From positions 357,823-421,822 of the forward strand of contig NZ_JBDQZI010000002.1 in assembly GCF_042920265.1 (NCBI RefSeq): a DNA stretch of 64,000 nt, written 5' to 3'. The notes below the pieces were generated by a model. That model saw only the letters and a list, made by a program, of their open reading frames with translations, was not told where the DNA came from and did not search any database. The DNA comes from Lysinibacillus_B sp042920265 (lineage in GTDB: Bacteria > Bacillota > Bacilli > Bacillales_A > Planococcaceae). The position numbers and the translations under genes were made by a program. Below, one piece after another: positions 24,225 to 32,570 of this stretch; positions within the stretch are counted from its first letter, which is position 1; every line of letters starts with the position of its first letter.

Positions 24225-25109
24225 ATGAATAAAAAACGCACATATTCGATTCAGCAAGTAGCGGAAATGACTGGTTTATCGAAGCAAGTTATCCGAAAAT
24301 GGGAAGATCGTTACGGGATTATCACACCGGAGCGTCTTGATAATGGCTACCGCATTTATACCGAAGCAGAAGTCGCACGGCTACAGCAAATTATTGTCTT
24401 AACAGAAGCAGGGCACTCAGTGAAGCAGGCGGCTATGCTTGTACAACAAGAGGAAGAGGAACAAGTGGAACAGCCGAAAGCGCCTACCGATCAAGTCAAG
24501 TATTTTTTATTTGCCCTAGAGGAAGCAGGAAAACTAGCGGACGATAAGAAAATTTTGCATTTGCTGGAGCAGGCCCATCATGTATTTGGGATAGAAGTAT
24601 TACTGCAGCAAATTATTGCGCCGTTTTTAAGACGCATTGGCGAATTGTGGTGTGAAAAGAAATGGGGCGAATACCAAGAGGCGGTGAGCAGTCAAACGAT
24701 TCGGGACTTTTTAGCGAATTTGCGCCGTCGTTTTCATGTACCTGAACATGCACCACTCGTAGTAGGTAGCTGTTTACCGAATGAACGACATGAAATCCCC
24801 ATCCACATTTTACTCGTCCAATGTATGCTTCGTGGCTATCGTACATTAATGCTCGGGCCAGCCCCCGCTCCGAACGCCATTGAATCGACCGTTCGCCTGA
24901 CGAACCCATCAATCGTGTTATTAACTGCTTCGACACAAGCGGTATGGGCAGACGACGGGCAAGCAATTCGAGCCATTGATGCTTTTGCCAAAACGGTGCC
25001 ACATATTAAATTTTTCATTGGAGGTGCCGGTATCCACAATGCTCTCCAACACTTTCAACTCGAAGCCATTCAAGAAGCCCATTCGTTACAAGACGTCTTT
25101 TCACAGTAG
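24225..25109 (+). CDS. MerR family regulator with B12-binding domain (LitR/CarH type)
   Basis: A 294-residue protein. Residues 6-75 are a MerR winged helix (SIQQVAEMTGLSKQVIRKWE, RYGIITPERL, GYRIYTEAEV). Residues 90-170 are a four-helix cap and 175-290 a B12-binding Rossmann domain with ERHEI (H189, the expected lower cobalt ligand) and LMLGPAPAP. CarH proteins use adenosylcobalamin as a light sensor to repress carotenoid genes in the dark. The Wx9EH motif is W142-x9-E152-A153 here, and the residue after the Trp is C143 where Thermus CarH has the His that ligates cobalt in the light. Divergent from a carotenoid desaturase, with CarH-like repeats between. Confidence 0.85.
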   Translation: MNKKRTYSIQQVAEMTGLSKQVIRKWEDRYGIITPERLDNGYRIYTEAEVARLQQIIVLTEAGHSVKQAAMLVQQEEEEQVEQPKAPTDQVKYFLFALEEAGKLADDKKILHLLEQAHHVFGIEVLLQQIIAPFLRRIGELWCEKKWGEYQEAVSSQTIRDFLANLRRRFHVPEHAPLVVGSCLPNERHEIPIHILLVQCMLRGYRTLMLGPAPAPNAIESTVRLTNPSIVLLTASTQAVWADDGQAIRAIDAFAKTVPHIKFFIGGAGIHNALQHFQLEAIQEAHSLQDVFSQ

Positions 25110-25148
25110 AAAAAGGTGTAGCCACTATTTGGCCACACCTTTTTGTTT
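25109..25148 (+). terminator. Terminator of the LitR/CarH-type gene
   Basis: AAAAAGGTGTGG-type stem (with one bulge) pairs with CCACACCTTTTT and runs into TTTTGTTTTT. Confidence 0.8.
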
Positions 25149-25177
25149 TTAGTTCTGCTTGAACCATTGCCCGATGG

Positions 25178-25265
25178 TTTTGAACGGATAGTCGGCCTTT
25201 TTGCTCGTTCGCCCCACTGTTTTGATCGGATAACGCCGTGTTTCGCTCACCCAAACCTTTATCCG
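25178..25265. repeat. 21-bp spaced alternating repeat array (family 1, second array)
   Basis: TTTTGAACG (25178), TTTTGCTCG (25199), TTTTGATCG (25220), TTTCGCTCA (25241) and a partial TTTATCCG (25258). Spacing is 21 bp and the GANCG and GCTC types alternate as in 2928-3065. On the minus strand it reads as heptad peptides such as LSVQN and NEQK, but no start signal supports a gene. Confidence 0.75.
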
Positions 25266-25412
25266 AAAACACGCCTTATTTTACTAGGGGTTTTTGAAAT
25301 GTTTATCCAATGAAAATAGGTTATTTTGTCGACTGAAACATATAATACACACTCTTTAATATACTATCATTAGCAAACTATTTTAAGAAACGTTCATAGC
25401 AAGGAGGAAAAC

Positions 25413-25886
25413 ATGGCGCAACTAAATGAAAAAGCACTAACGAATAAAAAAGAATTATTTTCAGCTGAAAATACGCTAAATAGCGATTTTTGTGATAGAC
25501 TCGTCACACAAATTCATAAAAATATTCTCGGTGAAAATCTATCGAAGGAAATATATGAATCTTATTTTCTTACATTCGATCGGCAATATACGCAGCAAGA
25601 AGTCGAATATGTCATTGAAATCCTCGAAATGCAAGCAAATGGTATCATTCGATCAAGAGCTGCCTATTTTACATTGTGTGGCGCAATGCTCACCATATTA
25701 GCCATGATCCTTACTTTTATCAACAATACAATCACTACGCCCGTCACGAATTTGCAAATCTTCATCTTAGCCTTCTTAAGCTTTAACATTGCCATTGTAT
25801 GCATCTCTTATCTCATTGAGAGAGAATATAAAAAAATCAATGAAGTCATTCGGTTGCTGAAATACTATTTAATTTTTCATCGGTAA
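25413..25886 (+). CDS. Two-span membrane protein, unknown function
   Basis: A 157-residue protein with AAGGAGG 5-6 nt before the ATG. Residues 1-80 are hydrophilic and helical with an acidic EVEYVIEILE segment. Two membrane spans follow at about 84-106 (AAYFTLCGAMLTILAMILTF) and 115-137, then a charged tail EREYKKINEVIRLLKYY. I do not recognise a family. It is monocistronic, with the repeat array upstream and a hairpin downstream. Confidence 0.75.
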   Translation: MAQLNEKALTNKKELFSAENTLNSDFCDRLVTQIHKNILGENLSKEIYESYFLTFDRQYTQQEVEYVIEILEMQANGIIRSRAAYFTLCGAMLTILAMILTFINNTITTPVTNLQIFILAFLSFNIAIVCISYLIEREYKKINEVIRLLKYYLIFHR

Positions 25887-25890
25887 AGAT

Positions 25891-25927
25891 GGGATGTACA
25901 GAAAGCAAAAGACCTTCTGTACACCCC
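25891..25927. terminator. Shared terminator between convergent genes
   Basis: GGG-TGTACAGAA pairs with TTCTGTACA-CCC with single bulges. It lies between the stops at 25886 and 25934; T-rich sequence follows on the plus strand. Confidence 0.65.
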
Positions 25928-25933
25928 TTTCCT

Positions 25934-26425
25934 TTATTTTTGCTCATGATATTCTTTTTCTGTCCCATCTGCGAAGCGAATATCGAGCTCAAATTTTTGG
26001 TAGTTATCCTCTAATTCAAATGCCTTCATCACTTCTGCAATGACATCTACCTCCGCTGTTGCCGCATCAAATGTGAACGACTTAAAAATCGGTTCAAGCT
26101 GGTCATAAGCCGCATTCCCATTTAATGCTTCTCCACTTACATCATCTCCAATTGAAGCTTCTACACCGGATTCCTCGTTTTCATACTCCACTTCAAAGCT
26201 TTGCGTATCCGAATAATCCACATCTAATGAAAAATGCGTAAATTTAAATGGCGCATTCGCTGCTGACGTATTCGTCACATTTGTGCCATTACCACCTGCT
26301 GTCGTTTCATCTTCTAGTTGTGTTGGTGCGTCATTTGGTACATTTGTTGCTTCGTCATTATCCTTATTACATGCTGTTAGTAGTAAAAAGCTCAGCGGAA
26401 TGACTAACCATTTGATTTTGTGCAT
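25934..26425 (-). CDS. YusW-like lipoprotein
   Basis: The start at 26425 is chosen because AGGAGG lies 9 nt upstream; a TTG at 26434 would abut it. The product has 163 residues: a signal peptide with lipobox LLTAC, a Thr/Asn/Asp-rich linker (about 25-55), and a C-terminal domain with FTHFSLDVDY and YQKFELDIRFADGTEKEY, the pattern of the YusW family. It is predicted to be attached to the outer face of the membrane. The function is unknown. Confidence 0.8.
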   Translation of the reverse strand: MHKIKWLVIPLSFLLLTACNKDNDEATNVPNDAPTQLEDETTAGGNGTNVTNTSAANAPFKFTHFSLDVDYSDTQSFEVEYENEESGVEASIGDDVSGEALNGNAAYDQLEPIFKSFTFDAATAEVDVIAEVMKAFELEDNYQKFELDIRFADGTEKEYHEQK

Positions 26426-26517
26426 AAAAAACAACCTCCTTCTTTTACTATAAAAATGCCCCGCTCCTACTGCTTTTATGCCTTGACCAGCATTTTTCTT
26501 TAACTACGTGATTGCAT

Positions 26518-26552
26518 AAAAAAAGCCACTCCAACAAAGTTGAAGTGACTCG
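26518..26552 (-). terminator. Terminator of the nitroreductase gene
   Basis: AGTCACTTCAAC pairs with GTTGGAGTGGCT and is followed by TTTTTT on the minus strand. Confidence 0.75.
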
Positions 26553-26559
26553 CTTTCTA

Positions 26560-27132
26560 TTATTCGCCAAACGTTGTGACGATTTGTTCTGCTGTTTTAC
26601 GTGCTTTCGCTTTTGGTAATTCATCGAAATAACCAAATTGTAGCATCGCTATTACACGTTCTCCTTGTGCTACCTTTAAGGATTCACGGAATTTTGGTGC
26701 ATCTAAAAATGGTGGTGTTTTCCAACAAGCACCAATGCCTTTATCCCATGCCAGTAGTTGCATATTTTGAATGAAGCTTGCTGCTGCGCCTAAATCCTCT
26801 AAACGCTCTTTTTGACGTACATCTTCCGGTACGATGACAAACGCATAGCCGCCTGGTAACGTAAATTTTTTCATTTGATTTTCAAGCTCTTCTGCTGTCA
26901 GCTCACGCCATTTCGGAACGGCGATGTCGCGTAACAATTCATGTAGTTGCGCTAGTTCTGGACCACACGCGACAACTAAGCGCCACGGTTCACGATTGCC
27001 ATGATTCGGCGCCCATACCGCATCATCAATGATTGTTAGTAAATCTTCACGATCCACTGGCTGACCGTTAAATAATTTAATCGAACGGCGATTCAGAATA
27101 GCTTCTCTGATTGATAACGATTGTGTGTTCAT
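26560..27132 (-). CDS. Nitroreductase family protein
   Basis: ATG 27132 is taken as start, with AAGGAG about 11 nt upstream; a GTG at 27144 overlaps that site. The 190-residue protein has the FMN-binding nitroreductase layout: RRSIKLFNGQPV near residue 14, WAPNHGNREPWRLVV near 39, GAAASFIQNMQLLAWDKGIGACWKT (given as AAASFIQNM and GIGACWKT), and the C-terminal FGYFDE. Such enzymes reduce nitro compounds, flavins or quinones with NAD(P)H, as in YdjA/YodC types. The physiological substrate is unknown. Single gene with its own terminator. Confidence 0.85.
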   Translation of the reverse strand: MNTQSLSIREAILNRRSIKLFNGQPVDREDLLTIIDDAVWAPNHGNREPWRLVVACGPELAQLHELLRDIAVPKWRELTAEELENQMKKFTLPGGYAFVIVPEDVRQKERLEDLGAAASFIQNMQLLAWDKGIGACWKTPPFLDAPKFRESLKVAQGERVIAMLQFGYFDELPKAKARKTAEQIVTTFGE

Positions 27133-27257
27133 TTCCAAAATCACTCCTTCAAAATAGACCGTAACTCCTCGTGTTTACATCGTCTTTTTTCCTACAACCA
27201 ACCTTAACACATTTCACCATTTTTTCAAACAGCCTTCAACCAGAATCTCGTACTATC

Positions 27258-27791
27258 CTACCCTGAAAACACATCGCTAATTTTATAAAAATAATATTTA
27301 ATATTCGGTGTGTATGCACCTGAATTGCGGTATGCATAATGCCTATTCGCACTATCGTTTGTATGTGCATGCACGTATGGGACACCGTTTCGTATACTCG
27401 TCACAATCGTACTATGGTCAATGACGCCCGTTCCTTGAAAGTCATATAAAATTACATCACCTAGCTCAAGCTCTGACACATCGCTCACTCGTTTCGCGGT
27501 CAATCCTCTCTTCGATGTTTCAAGATACCACCGCAAGCTATGCGCCACGGACCAGCTATAACTCCACGTTTCATTTGGATAATGTCCTTCTCGCCCACTG
27601 CGCCAACCAGACGTAATCCACCAGCCCGTTCCTCGGTTCGGTGCTCCCCACATCGGTGCACCACCTGCTAGCAAGCATTGTGAAATAAAATTTGTACAAT
27701 CTACGGCAAAGGACGGGAAATCTGGATTGCGGCCATCCCACCAGCTGTTTGCATATTCCACCGCTGCATCACGGTTGTAATATGTCGGAAT
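27258..27791 (-). CDS. Amidase_6 domain protein with uncertain, possibly ATT, start
   Basis: The translated domain contains NRDAAVEYANSWWDGRNPDF, then DCTNFISQCLLAGGAPMW with the probable catalytic cysteine, and IDHSTIVTS with the histidine, all typical of Amidase_6 (a papain-like peptidase or amidase fold). The first ATG/GTG/TTG in frame is GTG 27761, inside the conserved block and without a ribosome site. The homologous sequence continues upstream to a TAG stop. AAAGGGGG (27800-27807) is placed 8 nt before an in-frame ATT at 27791-27789, so a rare ATT start would give 177 residues. Otherwise the gene is 5'-damaged. No signal peptide is present. Confidence 0.7.
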   Translation of the reverse strand: MPTYYNRDAAVEYANSWWDGRNPDFPSFAVDCTNFISQCLLAGGAPMWGAPNRGTGWWITSGWRSGREGHYPNETWSYSWSVAHSLRWYLETSKRGLTAKRVSDVSELELGDVILYDFQGTGVIDHSTIVTSIRNGVPYVHAHTNDSANRHYAYRNSGAYTPNIKYYFYKISDVFSG

Positions 27792-27956
27792 ATGGTACGC
27801 CCCCTTTCTCTATTTTTATATGCCTGAGCACCAACATATATTTGGCAATTCATCCAATCAAAAATATATTGAAATATCATGTGCGATTCTCAACAAATAT
27901 GCCTTCAGTTTGTTACAATATGGATATAAAAAGAAGGGCGTAAAGGGGATGAGGAC

Positions 27957-28976
27957 ATGAAACAGCATGCCGAAAGGGAAATACTACTACCCACATTGCT
28001 TTGTGATAAAAAAGGAAATTTAAACCCAGAAGCAATTGGCTATGCACGAAAACCCATCATCGATTGCAATTTAAGCGGACATTTTATGCGGAAAAAGAAG
28101 TGGAATTATTGGTGTGTATACGGCGAAGATATTTTATTTTCTGCCACGATTAGTCATCTAGACTATGCAGCGGTTTGCTTTGTGTATTTTCTAGAGTACG
28201 AGACTCAACGTTATGTTGAAAAAACGATTGTCATTCCACTCGGCACAAAAGTGAAAATGCCGACACAAGTGCTCGAAACCGTCAGCTATGGCAATAGTGA
28301 ATTACACATCCGCATTTCCTATTTTAATGGGGATACCCATTTATCTGTCACATGCCCAAATTTTGATGGCGAACGCTTGCAGGCAGAATTAACAATTCAT
28401 CACCCCGCAGATGATGACTCACTTAATGTGGTTATTCCGTGGAATCGTCAGCTGTTTCAATTTACCGCAAAACACCATACCCTGCCGACGACTGGGATTG
28501 TGAAAATCGGTGAGCGCCGTTACACCTTTAACGAAGAAGAAAGCTATGCTGTACTTGATTTTGGTCGTGGTGTTTGGCCGCGCGAGGCAACATGGAACTG
28601 GGGCATGGCGAGCCAAAAAATGCGCGGGCGCCGTATTGGACTCAATTTCGGTGGCAAGTGGACAGATGGCACCGGTATGACAGAAAATGCCGTGTTTGTA
28701 GATGGGGTCATGACTAAAATCCATGAAGATGTATTATTTTACTATGACCCAACTAACTTTATGAAGCCGTGGACAATCACCTCTAAATTTAGCGACACCG
28801 TCAACTTAACGTTTACCCCGTTTTTTGAGCGTGTGGCCAAAACAGATGCCAAGCTCATTCGCTCAGAAGTCCATCAACTAGTAGGCTACTATAATGGATA
28901 CGTCCAACTAGAAAATGGCGCATTACGAATTAGCCAAATGCTTGGCTGTATTGAAGAACATCTAGCCAAATGGTAA
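27957..28976 (+). CDS. DUF2804 family protein
   Basis: A 339-residue protein recognised as DUF2804 by WNYWCVYGEDILFSAT near residue 48, LDFGRGVWPREATWNWG near 200 and RIGLNFGGKWTDGTGMTENA near 222. AAAGGGGATGAGG precedes the ATG. It is predicted to be cytoplasmic and rich in beta structure; the fold resembles lipocalin-like domains and function is unknown. It is transcribed divergently from the amidase gene and followed by a terminator. Confidence 0.85.
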   Translation: MKQHAEREILLPTLLCDKKGNLNPEAIGYARKPIIDCNLSGHFMRKKKWNYWCVYGEDILFSATISHLDYAAVCFVYFLEYETQRYVEKTIVIPLGTKVKMPTQVLETVSYGNSELHIRISYFNGDTHLSVTCPNFDGERLQAELTIHHPADDDSLNVVIPWNRQLFQFTAKHHTLPTTGIVKIGERRYTFNEEESYAVLDFGRGVWPREATWNWGMASQKMRGRRIGLNFGGKWTDGTGMTENAVFVDGVMTKIHEDVLFYYDPTNFMKPWTITSKFSDTVNLTFTPFFERVAKTDAKLIRSEVHQLVGYYNGYVQLENGALRISQMLGCIEEHLAKW

Positions 28977-28977
28977 A

Positions 28978-29018
28978 ACAATAGCTCGCCCTACGCTGAG
29001 AGCGAGCTATTGTTTTTA
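28978..29018 (+). terminator. Terminator of the DUF2804 gene
   Basis: ACAATAGCTCGC pairs with GCGAGCTATTGT and is followed by TTTT. Confidence 0.85.
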
Positions 29019-29158
29019 TTGTAGGTGTTTTTCTAAATATACAGTTGTAGACTAACAAAATAATCATCCAAAAGATTAAATAAAAATATTAAACAATATA
29101 TTTTTAATATTTAGTAAATTAAAAGACCAGCTAACAAGACAAGTAGGAGTATGATTTC

Positions 29159-29617
29159 ATGAAAAAGCTCTATCTAGTGGGATTATTGTTAGTAGTGATG
29201 GTGATAAGTACGTTTTTTTATCGGCAACATCAGCTAATAAAAGATTATCGGGCACTACTTTACAATCAACTATACATAATACAAAAGCCAATAGAACGTA
29301 TTTTGATATTCCAGAAAACAGCTGAACAGTATAAGCCGGAGCAAAGAGTACAATTAATTGAGCCACTATACGATACGTTTACAGACATCGCTAACCATAC
29401 TGGTGGTGGGCTTCAAATGGAGCCGCATATTAAAGAACAGTATTTTATGGATTATCTAGATACCAAGAACAAATATGTTCATAGCGTGAATGCCTATATA
29501 GAGGCAGGAACATCAGAAGAACGTGAAGAAGCACATATGCGTCTGAAAGAGCAGTACGAAACCTATCAAAATTTTTTAAAAAAGGCTGAAACAGAGTTAA
29601 TTGAACCATTTGAATAA
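29159..29617 (+). CDS. Membrane-anchored protein, unknown function
   Basis: A 152-residue protein with TAGGAGT 11 nt before the ATG. The N-terminal segment KKLYLVGLLLVVMVISTFFY is one membrane anchor without a lipobox. The remainder is hydrophilic and strongly helical, with a heptad-like EEREEAHMRLKEQYETYQNF near residues 119-138. It would sit outside the cell on a single anchor. I do not recognise a family. Upstream sequence (29020-29158) is very AT-rich. Confidence 0.65.
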   Translation: MKKLYLVGLLLVVMVISTFFYRQHQLIKDYRALLYNQLYIIQKPIERILIFQKTAEQYKPEQRVQLIEPLYDTFTDIANHTGGGLQMEPHIKEQYFMDYLDTKNKYVHSVNAYIEAGTSEEREEAHMRLKEQYETYQNFLKKAETELIEPFE

Positions 29618-29690
29618 GAGACCCAATCATTAAACATTCGCTTTCAAAAATAATCATTTTTCACGAAATAATATCTAAGTTTACTAAAAA

Positions 29691-29735
29691 CTCTCATTTT
29701 GATGATTTTTTTAAATGAGAGCTTTCCTTTTGTCA
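29691..29735 (+). terminator. Weak hairpin downstream of the 152-residue gene
   Basis: CTCTCATTT pairs with AAATGAGAG around a T-rich loop, followed by CTTTCCTTTT. It lies about 75 nt after the stop. Confidence 0.4.
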
Positions 29736-29850
29736 TAAAATCAATGTTTATAGTACTTTTTGCAAAGCAATAACAGCACCTGCTTGAAGCGTTTCTGTAT
29801 AAAAAACGATACACTTTCTTATTTAAATACTATCTAGCACTATATTTTCT

Positions 29851-29958
29851 CTATAGCTCTTTCATGTCTTGCTGTTCTTTATGAAGGATGATGCCAGATA
29901 GGAGGCCCGCTATTGAAATGACACTGAGTGCAATAAATATAGACGCGAACATCATCAT
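29851..29958 (-). CDS. 35-residue single-span membrane peptide
   Basis: A short frame with three consecutive ATG codons (29958, 29955, 29952), AGGGA 5 nt upstream, and the product FASIFIALSVISIAGLLSG plus a charged tail HKEQQDMKEL. The hydrophobic-then-charged layout and ribosome site suggest a real small membrane protein. It is the only gene-like item between 29618 and 30086. Its function is unknown. Confidence 0.45.
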   Translation of the reverse strand: MMMFASIFIALSVISIAGLLSGIILHKEQQDMKEL

Positions 29959-30086
29959 AACAATCCCTGCCCTTCCTCTATTTGTTGAATCTATCATAGC
30001 ACATATAGTAGGATGAAATTCTAATTTTCTTTACAGGGGACTCCCCTACCACATTTCACTTGATGAAGCGATAGGAGGCGACATCG

Positions 30087-32306
30087 ATGCAACACCCCGA
30101 TTTCCAACAAGAAATAGAGCGCTTACGTAATACGCGCAATTATATGGATACATTAGTAGCGATATCGGAAGCGGATTTAAAATCGTCACAGAAAAACATT
30201 CGAGCGGCTATGGCAAACGTAGACTATATCGATTCCAGTGACAGTTTTTTAAATATTTTGACGAACTCGCGCTTTTTTGACATGGTGCGCCATCAAAAGG
30301 AAGCTTTAGAAGGCGTCATGAAGAAGCCTTATTTTGCGCGTATTCATTTTCAGCGAGACGGAGAACAAGAGGAGCTTTTATATATTGGTAAAACCTCACT
30401 CTTTCACCGCGACACACACGAGCCCATTATCGTCGATTGGCGCTCTCCTGTCGCCAATGTTTACTATGACGGGCGGCTCGGTGATTTGACGTATATGGTG
30501 CGAGACGAGGAGCATAGCGGACATCTGTTTGCCAAACGCCAATATAAAATTGAAGGCGGTGAGCTGCTCGATTTCCGTGATGTTGATTTAACAACAAATG
30601 ACGAGTTATTGCAGGAGGCACTAGAAGGAAAGGCAGACGTCCGTTTAACCGAAATTGTGTCGACGATTCAAAAAGAACAAAATGAAATTATTCGTGCACA
30701 CTTACGCCAGCCAATTTTAGTGCAAGGGGCTGCTGGGTCTGGGAAAACAACGATTGCCCTTCACCGTATTTCCTACTTTTTATATACGATGGGCGAGCAT
30801 TTTAAGCCGGAGCAGCTTATGATTTTAGCGCCGAACAATTTATTTATCGAATACATTGGTGAGGTGTTACCTGAGCTTGGCGTTGATCGCATTTGCCAGA
30901 CCACCTATGCCGAGTATGTACAGCATGCCATTGGTGTCAAATTGAAACTACAAAACCCAAATGAACAGCTCGAGCGTATCGTAGAAAACAATACAGGCAT
31001 CATCCCGCGCTTCAATATCGCCCAAATCAAGGGCTCGATGTTATACAAACATATCATGGATTGCTATCTCAAAAGGCACGAAAAACAACTCGTTGCGCTC
31101 TTTGACGATGTGTTCATTGAAAAATACCGTATTATGCGGGCTCATCACCTGCAAAAGCTATTTCTCATGGAATTTGCATATATGCCGATTGAAAAGCGAC
31201 TGGAACGCATTAAGAAGGTCATTCAAACCGAGGTGAAACGAAAAACAACCGCTGTTTTACACACATTAAATGTCAAGTACGAGGAGGCAATTGGTCGTGC
31301 GCTTGATGGCATTCGCGATGATGAAAAACGCCGTCGTATCGTCACAAAGTATATCGATGAGCGTGATGAGCGCATACCAAAAATTAAACAAGAAGCAAAA
31401 TCGATTGCGACGAGCTATATGCGAAAATTTGAAAAAGCCAAAGTGAAACCGATGTACCGCGAGCTTGTCACGAATCGGATGTTACTAACAGAACTGGCAC
31501 CAGAATGGTCGTTTGAGGAAATTGAGCAATTTGTAGCGGCCCATCAAAAAGAAGCATGGGTACTGGAAGATTTAGCGGCGCTGTACTATTTACATGCCCG
31601 TATAAAAGGCATCCCAGACAAGTGGAAAATGCGCGTCGTCTTTATCGATGAAGTCCAGGATTATTCCTTATTTCAATTAGCCGCCTTAAAGGCTGGATTA
31701 GAAACGGATATGTTTACAATGGTCGGCGATTTGGCACAAGGGATTCATAGCTACCGTTCATTAACGGAGTGGGACTCGGTATTGAAGCTATTCCCGCGTG
31801 CAACCTATGCGACTTTACAAAAAAGCTATCGGACAACGATTGAAATTATGGACGTAGCCAATCAAATTTTAGCCAAGATGCCTGAAGATTTACCGCTAGT
31901 CGAGCCTGTTGTTAGGCATGGAAAAGAACCGACCTTTATGCCATGCGAGGCATTTGACCCTGCTATTATTTCCGAAACCTATCAGCAAATAAAGGGTAAC
32001 GGGCACCGCTCCATTGCATTAATTGCTAAAACAACAGCCGACGCTAAAACGATGGTGGCACAGTTAACAGCAGCTGGCATGGACATGAATTTACTGGATG
32101 AATCGGCTACACTCGACCAATCAAAACTCCTTGTCGTCCCAAGCCATTTAGCAAAAGGGCTGGAATTTGATGCAGTCATGATTGCCGCATTTGATACACC
32201 CTTTTATGATCACCCCATTGACCGCAAGCTGTTATATGTAGCGTTAACACGAGCTATGCACGAACTGTATTTAATAGGCCCGAGTCGGGAAACGTTTTTA
32301 TTATAA
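30087..32306 (+). CDS. helD: RNA polymerase recycling motor HelD
   Basis: A 739-residue UvrD/Rep-like (SF1) protein. An N-terminal helical arm (1-100) is followed by GKTSLFHRD and VDWRSPVANVYYDGR, typical of HelD. Walker A is QGAAGSGKTTIALHR near residue 213, motif II VVFIDEVQDYS near 523, and motif VI VALTRAMHELYLIG near the end. HelD binds stalled RNA polymerase, inserts its arms into the channels and releases DNA and RNA. AGGAGG precedes the ATG. A single gene. Confidence 0.92.
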   Translation: MQHPDFQQEIERLRNTRNYMDTLVAISEADLKSSQKNIRAAMANVDYIDSSDSFLNILTNSRFFDMVRHQKEALEGVMKKPYFARIHFQRDGEQEELLYIGKTSLFHRDTHEPIIVDWRSPVANVYYDGRLGDLTYMVRDEEHSGHLFAKRQYKIEGGELLDFRDVDLTTNDELLQEALEGKADVRLTEIVSTIQKEQNEIIRAHLRQPILVQGAAGSGKTTIALHRISYFLYTMGEHFKPEQLMILAPNNLFIEYIGEVLPELGVDRICQTTYAEYVQHAIGVKLKLQNPNEQLERIVENNTGIIPRFNIAQIKGSMLYKHIMDCYLKRHEKQLVALFDDVFIEKYRIMRAHHLQKLFLMEFAYMPIEKRLERIKKVIQTEVKRKTTAVLHTLNVKYEEAIGRALDGIRDDEKRRRIVTKYIDERDERIPKIKQEAKSIATSYMRKFEKAKVKPMYRELVTNRMLLTELAPEWSFEEIEQFVAAHQKEAWVLEDLAALYYLHARIKGIPDKWKMRVVFIDEVQDYSLFQLAALKAGLETDMFTMVGDLAQGIHSYRSLTEWDSVLKLFPRATYATLQKSYRTTIEIMDVANQILAKMPEDLPLVEPVVRHGKEPTFMPCEAFDPAIISETYQQIKGNGHRSIALIAKTTADAKTMVAQLTAAGMDMNLLDESATLDQSKLLVVPSHLAKGLEFDAVMIAAFDTPFYDHPIDRKLLYVALTRAMHELYLIGPSRETFLL

Positions 32307-32321
32307 AGTGTTGGACCATTA

Positions 32322-32362
32322 GAAAAAGCTACGCTGATTTGTTCCATCGGCGTAGCTTATTT
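32322..32362. terminator. Bidirectional terminator between helD and the 42-residue gene
   Basis: AAGCTACGC pairs with GCGTAGCTT. TTTTTC follows on the minus strand and ATTTTCG on the plus strand, so it can serve both genes. Confidence 0.7.
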
Positions 32363-32485
32363 TCGTTCAGGCACTTTCACAAATAAACTTTTACGTTTTA
32401 ATTTACTTAATGTTTCTTTTAAACGGTGAATCGCTGACGTACGTTTAGACGCTGGCTTATCTTTCGGTAACGCTGGCATTCGCAT
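32357..32485 (-). CDS. 42-residue basic protein, unknown
   Basis: The frame has ATG 32485 with AAAGGAG 8 nt upstream and its own terminator overlapping the stop. The product is very basic (MRMPALPKDKPASKRTS at the N-terminus, then an amphipathic HRLKETLSKLKRKSLF helix). No family is recognised. The pairing of ideal ribosome site and terminator argues for a real gene encoding a nucleic-acid- or membrane-binding peptide. Confidence 0.55.
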   Translation of the reverse strand: MRMPALPKDKPASKRTSAIHRLKETLSKLKRKSLFVKVPERK

Positions 32486-32570
32486 GGCATCATCTCCTTT
32501 ATAGGAGTATATGCTACTGCACGTCCGATTATGCCCTTTTGCACTTCATAATGACGCTGACGAACGAGTA

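Noticed and set aside
24613..25002. Long minus-strand ORF opposite the regulator gene
   Set aside because: It is an antisense shadow of the LitR/CarH-type coding region, with no ribosome binding site.
25015..25272. Minus-strand ORF of 85 codons across the repeat array
   Set aside because: It lacks a ribosome site, overlaps the 3' end of the regulator gene and its terminator, and its heptad pattern is explained by the 21-bp DNA repeat.
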